Source of the DNA: Spiroplasma sp. BIUS-1
Lineage (GTDB): Bacteria > Bacillota_I > Bacilli_A > Mycoplasmatales > Mycoplasmataceae
Assembly: GCF_010365805.1 (NCBI RefSeq)
Contig: NZ_CP048386.1
Coordinates: 558,001-622,000 of the forward strand
Direction: 5' to 3'
Length of the DNA stretch: 64,000 bases
Below, piece by piece: positions 11,413-19,722 of the stretch. Position 1 is the stretch's first letter. The number at the start of each line of letters is the position of its first letter. The position numbers were made by a program, and so were the translations under genes. Under the pieces are notes generated by a model. The model was not told where the DNA came from. It searched no databases and saw only the letters and a program-made list of their open reading frames with translations.

Positions 11413-12738
11413 ATGGATGACAAACAATATAAACAAGACTTATTAGAAGTCTTTGAAATAGCTCAAAAAGCTAAAGGAAAAACTTTAAGACAATTAGCAG
11501 GAAATAACTTAGACAATATTAGATATTTTGATAATAAAGAAAAAGTAAAACACGTTTTACAACAAGCAGTGTTTAATATACCACTGTACAGTAAAATGGA
11601 ATATACTTTTGAAGATCTACAATTAGAATTAAAACCAGTTGCCTTAAAAAGAAACAAATATGGAGAATTAATAGTAAAAGAACGTTTAGTTTTAAATGAC
11701 ATTTACTATGATGAAATAGTAAATGAAACTTTTAAAGATTCAAAATTTATTAACAAAAATCAATTACTTTTAATTATGACTTATACTCATGATTATGAAA
11801 ACGACTTTTTAGATTATGAAATCAATGATGCTTTTATCATTGATATATCAAGACAAAAAGAATTTTACCTAATAATCAATGATTGATTAGCTATTCAAGA
11901 AAAAGTAAAACGTGGAAAAGCAGAAGAATTAAATGAAGGATTCACAAATGTTTTATCTGCATGTACAAAAAGTCAAAGTAGAATTGATTTAAAAAAACAA
12001 CCCTACTCAAATGTACTTGCAAGATTTAGAAGTTATTCATTTAACACTAACTTCTTAAAAGAAATCATTTCAAGACACAAAAACAAAGTTGTATACATTA
12101 ATGAAATATTTGATGAAAAAGAAGTTAAAGACAATGTTGACTTTAAAAAAGAACAAATTGAAGAATACTTAAAAAGTGTAATTGGAACAGATATTTCAAA
12201 ATATACTGAATCAAAAGCAAATCAAAAACACCAAATGGCTTTTGTTAACTTCTTAAAAGAAAACAATTCTGACTTATATGACTTTTTAAAAGTAACTAAC
12301 TTTAAGTTAATGCACAAACTTACAGATAACTCTAACTTACAAGAACAAATAACTACCAACTATGAGTTAGATCCATTTGAAATGTTAAAAGATGAGTTTG
12401 AAGAAAGTACATTTTTCCAAGAAATAGTTATTAAAAACTATTTAGTAATATTAATTGAAAAATCAACAAACAAAATACTAAACTTTAAATTATTCAATTT
12501 AAGTGAACAAGATGTAAAAAACTCTCAATTAGTTTATTACAACACCAAAAAAGAAATCGAAAGAGTTTTAAATGAAAATATTGATGAGCCTAACTTTACT
12601 AAAACAAAAGATAACTTATCAATTAGTTTAAGAAAAAGTAAAAAAAATGAATATGCCGTATATAAATTTAATGATAAAGAAATTAAATTACCTGCTTATG
12701 AATTTGTAATTAATAAAAATGTAATATTTGATAAATAA
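11413..12738 (+). CDS. Sau3AI/MutH-family restriction endonuclease
   Basis: A 441-residue protein of the MutH/Sau3AI endonuclease family, whose members cut at or next to GATC. Seen: the N-terminal block KGKTLRQLAG at residues 21-30, and FEDLQLELKP at 66-75, matching the D-(x)n-E-x-K metal site of MutH (here D68, E72 and K74). The C-terminal half is a second, more degenerate domain, as in Sau3AI (about 490 residues). Known: Sau3AI cuts GATC and is blocked by cytosine methylation. Its own methyltransferase is not adjacent, as flanking genes are unrelated and transcribed the other way. Solitary strand, own promoter and terminator suggest an independent unit. Specificity is not proven. Confidence 0.82.
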
Positions 12739-12766
12739 AAAATTCTCAATTAAGAGAATTTTTTTG
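12738..12766. terminator. Bidirectional terminator
   Basis: AAAAATTCTC/GAGAATTTTT stem with a 6-base loop between the convergent Sau3AI-like gene and the lipoprotein at 12777; it has T runs on both strands. Confidence 0.8.
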
Positions 12767-12776
12767 ATTTTTATTA

Positions 12777-13655
12777 TTATATTGTTAATTGAGCAATACT
12801 TAAAACTAATTTTCCTTCAACTAATTGTGAAGCTGATTCAGCTTCAATTGTAATTGATCCAGCTTCGTCTTGTGTTGCTTCAACTTTTGTGATTTTAACA
12901 TCACTTGCTGAAATTTTATCTAAACCTTCAACACCTTTTAAAGCATCAAGAACTTCTTGATCAGTTGTAGCATTTGTTGCTGTTAAGCTAAGTGTTACAG
13001 TATCCAAATTAATTTTTGAAGCTTGTAATTGAGCTATTTCTAAAACTAATTTTCCTTCAACTAATTTTGAATCTTTTGTAGCTTCAATAGTAATTGAACC
13101 TTTTGCTGATTCAGTAGCTTCAACTTTAGTAATTTTAACGTCAGCTGCTGCAATGTTTTCTAGTCCTTTAACTGCTTTTAAAGCATCGATAACTTCTTGA
13201 TCTGTTGTAGCATTTGTTGCTGTGAAACCATCTAATTTAACACCATCTAATTTAACTTTCACTACTTTTTTAGCTTCAACTTTTACTGAAACAGTTTTAA
13301 TCAATTTTTTATCTTCTTCTTTACCGTCTTTTGGTGTAAACATCACTTTTACACTTTCTTTAACTTCTTTATCAGTTAATTTATCTTCAGTTGTTGAAAC
13401 AACTATTGTAACTTCTCCATCTTTTAAAGAATCTTTTTTAACTTCAGCTGTTAAGATTGATTTATCTTGTAATTCCAAAGTAATAGTTCCATCCGCTTTG
13501 ATTTCACTTGATTGAATTTTTAATTCATTTTGTAATTTTTCTGAGTTTAAAATAATATCTTCTTTATCTGCTGGTTTTTCTCCACAAGCTACAACAGTAG
13601 CACTTGTAGTTGCAACTAATGCAGTGACTGCTAATAATCCTAGTATTTTTTTCAT
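12777..13655 (-). CDS. Lipoprotein with two tandem ~73-residue repeats (spiralin-like style)
   Basis: A 292-residue surface lipoprotein. Seen: a signal peptide with lipobox VVAC (Cys24), a Lys/Glu-rich region to about 145, then two repeats (about 146-218 and 220-292) each containing TNATTDQEV, a DVKITKVEAT block and LVEGKLVL. The repeats alternate one helix with beta strands. The style and the lack of Trp recall spiralin, the main lipoprotein of spiroplasmas, but I cannot claim orthology. The ATG at 13655 follows GGAGG, an unusually strong ribosome-binding site, which suggests high expression. Its promoter, leader and signal peptide are nearly identical to the next lipoprotein. Likely role is surface structure or host interaction. 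Confidence 0.8.
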   Translation of the reverse strand: MKKILGLLAVTALVATTSATVVACGEKPADKEDIILNSEKLQNELKIQSSEIKADGTITLELQDKSILTAEVKKDSLKDGEVTIVVSTTEDKLTDKEVKESVKVMFTPKDGKEEDKKLIKTVSVKVEAKKVVKVKLDGVKLDGFTATNATTDQEVIDALKAVKGLENIAAADVKITKVEATESAKGSITIEATKDSKLVEGKLVLEIAQLQASKINLDTVTLSLTATNATTDQEVLDALKGVEGLDKISASDVKITKVEATQDEAGSITIEAESASQLVEGKLVLSIAQLTI

Positions 13656-13727
13656 ATTTATTTCCTCCAAATTTTTGAAGTGACCCAAGAAACAATTTCA
13701 AGCTTATGTATATTATAATTTTTAAAA
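13582..13727 (-). repeat. Shared lipoprotein 5' cassette, copy 1
   Basis: Promoter -10, leader, ribosome-binding site and signal-peptide codons; about 146 bases matching 14501-14646 with about four mismatches by eye. The flanking sequences differ. Confidence 0.85.
13712..13717 (-). promoter_or_regulatory. -10 box of the 12777 lipoprotein
   Basis: TATAAT on the minus strand about 57 bases before the start codon, within the duplicated cassette. The same box occurs at 14631-14636 for the second lipoprotein. No strong -35 is seen. Confidence 0.5.
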
Positions 13728-13793
13728 CCTTAAATATTTAGACTATATTTAAACTAAAAATGTTTTAATAACATAAAATAATATTATTTTTTC

Positions 13794-13815
13794 AAAAAAA
13801 AAAAAAAAAAAAAAA
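13794..13815. repeat. A22 homopolymer tract
   Basis: Twenty-two A residues on the plus strand (T22 in the sense of the lipoprotein genes), about 76 bases upstream of the -10 at 13712. Too far upstream to act as a promoter spacer. Confidence 0.95.
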
Positions 13816-13835
13816 TCAAATTTATGTTATTAAAG

Positions 13836-13870
13836 AAAAAAATAGAGAATATATAGTTCTCTATTTTTTT
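13836..13870. terminator. Terminator of the second lipoprotein gene
   Basis: Stem TAGAGAA/TTCTCTA extended by A and T runs, just after the stop at 13882 on the minus strand. Confidence 0.75.
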
Positions 13871-13881
13871 CTTTTTTTTTA

Positions 13882-14574
13882 TTAACTAAAACCTACTATT
13901 ACATCAACAACTTTGTCTTCAATACCGTTTGAAGCTTTTACAATAATTTCAGCATTCCCTAAATTAATAGCTTTTAAAATAACTATACCATCTTTCCCTG
14001 GTTGAGAAGCAATTACAATGTTTTCGTCACTTGAAACTACTACTACATCTTCTAAAAATTCCATATTTGTAATTGTAAATTGATCAGTTTTGGATTCTGA
14101 AGTTTTTAAAAACAGATAATTTTTATCTAAAGTGATATCTTTTCAATCAGTTTTGTCTTTTAAAATAACTGAAGATGTTGTAGATAATTTTGAAGCTTCA
14201 TCTTTAATATATGCATTTCCAACATCTAATTTAGTTGTATAAATAAATACATCAAAAGTTTTAGTTATATCTTCATTTGCATATGTTGATGAATCAACAT
14301 GGGCTGTTACAACTAAAATCAATGATTTTTGTGTTAAAGGATCGCCATCTTTAACCACATCATCTTTTATAAACTCTTTGTAAACATCTTCAATGATTTG
14401 ATCATCAGTATTTGTTTGATCTCATCTATCAGTTCCTTCAGAAATATATTTCGTTACATTTTTTTGTAATTTAACAGCCTCTGAATCTTCATTTTTTGGT
14501 CCACAAGCTACAACGCTAGCACTTGTAGTTGCAACTAATGCAGTGACTGCTAATAATCCTAGTATTTTTTTCAT
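13882..14574 (-). CDS. Lipoprotein, 230 residues
   Basis: A surface lipoprotein with signal peptide and lipobox VVAC (Cys24). The signal peptide differs from that of the 12777 gene by one residue, whereas the mature part is unrelated in sequence. The C-terminal part (about residues 145-230) reads like a small bacterial Ig-like (Big) domain: VVVSSDENIVIAS, then GNAEIIVKAS. The ATG at 14574 follows GGAGG. It ends in its own terminator. Function unknown; probable surface exposure. One in-frame TGA is Trp. Confidence 0.75.
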
Positions 14575-14646
14575 ATTTATTTCCTCCAAATTTTTGAAGT
14601 GACCTGAGAAACAATTTCAAGCTTATGTATATTATAATTTTTAAAA
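14501..14646 (-). repeat. Shared lipoprotein 5' cassette, copy 2
   Basis: Second copy of the 146-base promoter/leader/signal-peptide block also found at 13582-13727. Confidence 0.85.
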
Positions 14647-14768
14647 AAGTAATTATTAAAACTACATTTAACTTGAAAATCTTTTAATAAAATCAAAAAA
14701 TATTATTTTTTAAAATAAAAAGAAAAAAAGCAGTACATTATGAATAAGTACAAAAAAAATAAAGGATT

Positions 14769-15242
14769 TTACTCCTCTATTTTTTCTTCAAGCACTTCTA
14801 CTTTGTCTTCTAATTTTTCAATTTCTTTTTGCATATTTATGATTTCTTCACTTAAAAGTTCGTTTTCATTTTTAATTTCAACTACTGACATTTCGTCTAA
14901 ATTTTCATTTAATTGTTTGTCTTTTTTAAGTCTTTTTAAAATAACTTTTTCTTTAATTTTATTTGAAATAATAAATATTAAAATAAACAATGAAGCCACC
15001 ATAGCAGCTAAGTTAGCACAACCAACTTGTAGATCTGGTTTATCAGGCTTTGTAAAAAATGCATAACTTGTTCAAATACATGCATTTAAAAATGTTAAGA
15101 AAAACATTATTGGAGAAAGTGCTTTTGTATTTTTTGTAATACAAACCTTAATAACTTGAGGTAACAACATTGAAAAACTTGTAGCAAAACCAATTCAACC
15201 AAGAATTGTTCCTGCAAGTTCTTTATTTGCTAAAAATAACAT
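14769..15242 (-). CDS. PQ-loop (SemiSWEET-like) membrane protein with coiled-coil tail
   Basis: A 157-residue protein. Seen: three membrane segments at about residues 7-27, 36-60 and 75-97; a MLLPQVIK motif near 25-32 (the PQ loop) and ACIWTSYAFF near 53-62, as in SemiSWEET/PQ-loop proteins, which form dimers of three-helix bundles and can carry sugars. The last ~60 residues are a Glu/Lys-rich coiled coil, not typical of SemiSWEETs (usually about 90 residues). The start at 15242 follows an AAGGGGG ribosome-binding site that can pair with an upstream CCCCC. A sugar substrate is only a guess. Confidence 0.75.
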
Positions 15243-15249
15243 TATAAAA

Positions 15250-15292
15250 CCCCCTTAACTTTTTTTATAATAACAAAATAGTTTTAGGGGGT
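15250..15292 (-). promoter_or_regulatory. Hairpin that can sequester the ribosome-binding site of the PQ-loop gene
   Basis: On the minus strand CCCCCT pairs with AGGGGG (the ribosome-binding site) across a loop of about 30 bases. It lies between the stop of the 15297 gene and the ATG at 15242. It could also act as a weak terminator, but there is no clean T run. Confidence 0.35.
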
Positions 15293-15296
15293 CAAA

Positions 15297-15950
15297 TTAT
15301 CTTTTAGAAATCATTTTTAATATAGTTTCATAAATATCTTCTAAGTCTGTTCCGTATTTATAAAATTCATTTTGCATAAAGTTGTACCCACAATTTTGAG
15401 CATATTTCTTTATTGCTTTTATAGTAGTGTTTCCTCCATTTTTTGATTTTAATTTAAGTACTTCGTTTTCATTTTCTACCATAGTTGCTAAATAACTAAC
15501 TAAAACACTGTAGAATATTTTCTTTGGTTGTTTTTCTAAATTATGAAAATTATCTATTATCCTTGAAGTTAATTTTGAAGATTCAAAGTTCATATTAGAG
15601 TTCAAAAAATCTTCATCAATAACTACATAGACTGTTTTTGCATCTTCAGATTCTTTTAAGATATTAAAAGCTTCTAATATATCAATGTATTGTCTCATTG
15701 CGGACTTAGAAACTCACTTTTCTTGTTCTGAAGATGGTGTTACATTGTAGTTATTACACATAATTTTATATGTATTATCATTATTAAATAAAACTACGCA
15801 ATTTTGCTTGTCTTTATTAGGAATAGAAGTATATCTATTAAAAAAATTATCAATAATACTTGTTATTTTGGTTTTTATTTTTCAGAATTTGAACTCTTCA
15901 TCATATAAGAATAAATCAATTATTCTTTGTATTTTATTTATATTAGACAT
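15297..15950 (-). CDS. Hypothetical protein, 217 residues, last gene of the methyltransferase/DUF262 operon
   Basis: Not recognised. No signal peptide or membrane segment; it has a mixed alpha/beta look with an acidic patch (VYVVIDEDFLN near residues 113-123) and a helical C-terminal half. The start ATG at 15950 overlaps the end of the DUF262 gene by 8 bases, so it is translationally coupled to it. That coupling is the strongest argument that it is a working partner of the HEPN-DUF262-DUF1524 protein, perhaps an immunity, recognition or regulatory subunit; this is inference. One TGA codon (Trp) lies in the N-terminal part. Confidence 0.75.
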
Positions 15951-18408
15951 TGTAAATTTTATCCACTAATAAAGTTGCTAACTTAGCACTTCTATCTCTA
16001 ACTTGTTCAAAACCAAAATAATCTATTGTTAAAAGATTTTCATCTTTAGAGTTAAAAGGTATTTTTGCTAATCTAGATTCAGATCTTGTATAATTTAATT
16101 TCTTTTTCTCAAAGTTAGAATTAGAAAGTTCGCTATTATTTGAATTATCTAAAATTAGTAAGTTACCTATTCTATTTAGGTGATCTCTAAATATATCATT
16201 TAAATCTTCATTTCAACCTTTATTATTTGATAGATATTCTTTTCATTCGATTGAAGGTGTTTGAGGTATTATATGTTCTATTGTAGGTTTTTTGAAGACT
16301 ATCTTTTGATTTGCTTTTGTTGTTAAGTTCAGTCAATAATTTTCTAATCTAAGTAGAAATACATTTTTAATGTTATTATCTTGAACTTCCTTATTTTTTA
16401 ACGATTCAATTATTTGCTCTCTCGTTGGTAGTGCGTGCTCTTGTTCGTTAATTAATAAAGTTTCATTATCTTTAGTTTTTGCAATTTTATTTGAAAATCA
16501 CTTATTCATTTTGTCTGGTAATTCTGTTTTAAAATTACCATATTCCTCATAAAGTTTTGTAAATTTAATTAACTTAATCAAAACACTCTCTTTAAATGAT
16601 TGACCAGTACCTTTAACTTGAAGCAGGAAAATAACTCATTTTTCTAGTTCGAATAAACATTTCTTTAGGTTTTCGTCTTCCTCTTCCAGATATAATCTAT
16701 GGTCAACTTTGTTTCAAGAACTATTTGTATATACGTCTATTAATCTAAAATAGACGATTGAAAAGTCTTTGTGAGATAGGTTTTTCAAAATATCAGATAC
16801 AAAATATAACTCATTACTTTTATTTTCATAGTCAAAAGTAATTCTTGTAGTTCTATAGATTTTAAAGTATCTACCCAGTTCTTCACAAACACTTGCGTAT
16901 TCAGAAAAACTTATTTTTGATCTATCATAAAAAGCCTTAAATGCTTTTAAAAGACTTTTTTTATTTTTTTGAATTTTTCCAATATATAAGTTAGAAATTG
17001 CATTTTTATAAGTTAAAAAATTAAATAAAAATTCTTCATACTTTTTATTTTGTTCATCTTTTTTTCCCTTTAATTTTGGAATGTCATTTAATCGGAAATA
17101 TTTTTTAAACTCATCTACAATTTCTTTTGATCTATTTTTGAAAGTTTCATTATCAACCATATTGTACATATAGTTTTTTATCATATCAAAAGTATCAAGT
17201 TCTTTACCTTTTGAGTTTAAATTTTCAAAAACTTCCATCTCATTTGTATTTTCTTCATCAAATTTAATGCAAGATAAAACAAAATTATTTGAATAATAAT
17301 TATATAGCTCAACTAAATTTTCGATTGAATAGTCCATTAATTGATTTTTGAAAAATTTATAATTCTCGATAACTAAGCTTCTAGAAAATAATTTAATCCC
17401 TCTTTCAAACTCTGCTTGCGAAACATATCCAGTAAGTATATGATATAAACCATCTTGATTACTATCAGAGTTTGATGTGAAGTTTATGTATTTTTCCTTT
17501 ATTCTTAAATCACTATAGTCTTTTGAATTTTTTTCTTTGAATTCAAACAAAGCTGTTAACTCATTCGATAAAACTATGTTTGCTTGGTCTGCTTCAATTA
17601 GTTTATATTTAAGAACATCATTAAATGCTTTAAATAATAATAACGAAGTAGTAACTCTTTGTTGTCCATCAATTAATCTTATTTCATTTTGACCATTATC
17701 AAGTTGATCAATTTTACATGCTAAAGTACCAAAATAAACTAGTTCATTTGTTTTATATTTATATATAAGTTGATTAATTAACTCTTGGCACTCTTCTTCT
17801 GTTCATCTATAATCTCTTTGATATGATGGAATCACAAAATTGTTTTTATCGTTCAACACAAAATCTCCGATCGATACTTTATCAATCAATATTTGATCAT
17901 TATCATATGAAAATTGAGTACTTAAATCTATTTTTTCAAAGTTGTTTAAATTTTCATAATAGATTTGATCATTAAATCTATCTAATTTCAAATCTGAATC
18001 TTCAAAAGATATTATTACAAAATGAAAAATTTTTCTTATATATTGTAATATATTTATTTTAGTTGTAAAAGACAAATCTGATTCTCCAAAATCAATTTCA
18101 TTATGGTGCAAACTTTCATTTCTGTTTGCTGAAATTGATCTAAGAGCAGCTATAACACCAGAAGCTAAGAAACTATTTTTTTCAGATTTATAATAACTTA
18201 TAAACTCATTTATTAAGTCCCCTAAAGTTCTAGGATAACTTTGATAACCCATTATATTTTTTAATAACTTTTCAATTAATTTTGCAGAGTCTACCCTTAT
18301 TACATATTTCTCTCCACTTTTTAGTGAGTCCTCTATATTGCTTATATCTGCGTAATAAATTTTATATTTACTATATTGATTTAAAAAATCAAAATTCTTA
18401 CTTATCAT
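15943..18408 (-). CDS. HEPN-DUF262-DUF1524 protein, GmrSD/SspE-like defence nuclease
   Basis: An 821-residue protein. Seen: an N-terminal helical region of about 130 residues with RNESLH at 96-101, matching the RNxxxH motif of HEPN domains; a DUF262 domain with IDGQQRVTT at about 246-254; a long helical middle; and a C-terminal DUF1524 HNH region with EHIIPQT at 711-717 and a following IGNLLILDNSNNS segment. Known: DUF262 plus DUF1524 is the core of GmrSD (modified-DNA restriction) and of SspE, where DUF262 binds nucleotide and DUF1524 cuts DNA. It overlaps the methyltransferase stop by 11 bases and the next gene by 8. Likely a modification-dependent or modification-gated restriction factor. 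The TGA codons are Trp. Confidence 0.85.
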
Positions 18409-19660
18409 ATTTTTCTCCCTCTTTCATCATGTTGTTAAACAAAGCAACAAGTACATTTACCACAATGGAATTACCTGCTTGCCTATACAAAATATCTTTT
18501 CTTTTTATATTTTTTGATGCTTTTTCAAAATCATCTTCAGTAAACCCCATTAGTAGAAAAGTTTCTCTTGGAGTTAAAAATCTATAATTAGACTTTCCAA
18601 TTTTTTTTAATTCTTTTATTATCGAACTTTTTTGAAGATCTATAATACCTGCATTTGGATGTCTGTCTTGTTTTGTTGTTATTGTTCTTACGTTTTGCAA
18701 GTAACTAGGTTTATCTTTTTTTATTTCATACAAAGTTGGATTTTCATTATACATTTTTATCCTGCTTGGTGTATTGTTTGGAGTTGACTTTTTAGCTTCG
18801 TCCTCATACTTTTCTATTGAATAATCAACTTTTAAGACACCCTCTAAAGACATATCTATTTTAAATTCCTTAGATAGATCTTTAACTTCATCATTGTTAT
18901 TAACGAAGTTCGAAATATCTATTTCATTATCTTGATTTTTCTGTACACTAACAGCATAAACTCTTTTTCTTTTTTGTGGAATACCATATTCTGAAGAATC
19001 CAAAATATATGTTTTAGTTTCGTATCCTAAACTAGCCAAAAATTCTAATCATTCTATATAATCTTCTTTATGTTTATTTGAAATCATATTTTTTACATTT
19101 TCAAGAAGAAGATATTTTGGAAGTTTATTAATTTTTTTTAGATCCTTTAAAATTCTTTCAATTTCTCAAAGTAGTCCACTTCTAGTACCAGAACCCTTTG
19201 CCATTCCTTGATTAAAACCATGAAAACTTCCCGCAACTGATAAATCTTGACACGGGAAAGAATAAGTTAATAAGTCAAATTCACCAATATTGTCAATCAA
19301 TTTTTTTCCAGTAATCTCTAGAATACTTCCTTGGTTATTACAATTCTTTAAAGAACTATATAACATTTCCTTGAATTGTCTTGATTGTCTATTGATAAAT
19401 TTAAAATCACAAGGTTTTTTACCATCGTTAGATAGAGTAAATTTTTTTATGAATTCATTTATTTCGGAATCTGTAAGTTTTTGAGCAATATTTTTGTTAT
19501 TATGGTGTATTGCATTGTAACTAATATTAGCTCACATATCTCATTCACTAGTTCCAGCAATTTCATAGTCAAAATCTTTTATATTGTTTTTTAAAATTTC
19601 TAGAGCTTTATGTTGTGCCCCGATTCCTGCAAATGTTTCAAATACCCTTAATTTACTCAT
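18398..19660 (-). CDS. DNA cytosine-5 methyltransferase, M.SssI-like
   Basis: A 420-residue C5-methyltransferase. Seen: motif I FAGIGAQ near residues 10-16, motif IV SFPCQDLS with catalytic Cys137, GSGTRSGLLWEIER just after, motif VI LLENV, motif VIII PQKRKRV and motif X RQAGNSIVV. The start (KLRVFETFAGIGAQ), the catalytic block and the GSGTRSGLLWEIER stretch closely follow M.SssI, the CpG methyltransferase of Spiroplasma, from memory; the target-recognition region is different, so CpG specificity cannot be assumed. First gene of an overlapping three-gene operon. Its ribosome-binding site (GCGGAG) lies in the loop and arm of the upstream terminator hairpin. Expression may switch through the A18 tract in its promoter. 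Confidence 0.93.
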
Positions 19661-19662
19661 AA

Positions 19663-19688
19663 AAAATTACTCCGCTAAGAGTAATTTT
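19663..19688 (-). terminator. Terminator of the PLD-helicase gene overlapping the methyltransferase leader
   Basis: Stem AAAATTACTC/GAGTAATTTT with a 6-base loop; its T run on the minus strand ends directly at the methyltransferase ATG. The methyltransferase ribosome-binding site GGAG is part of it, so the structure serves two genes. Confidence 0.75.
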
Positions 19689-19714
19689 ATTGTTTTTTTT
19701 TTTTTTTTTTGCAA
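19684..19714 (-). promoter_or_regulatory. Promoter of the methyltransferase operon with an A18 spacer tract
   Basis: On the minus strand: -35 TTGCAA (19709-19714), a 19-base spacer made of A16 plus CAA, and -10 TAAAAT (19684-19689). The A18 run (19693-19710) includes the last two bases of the -35. The spacer is 2 bases longer than optimum, so slippage of the tract would strengthen or silence the promoter. Confidence 0.6.
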
Positions 19715-19722
19715 TAGCCAGG

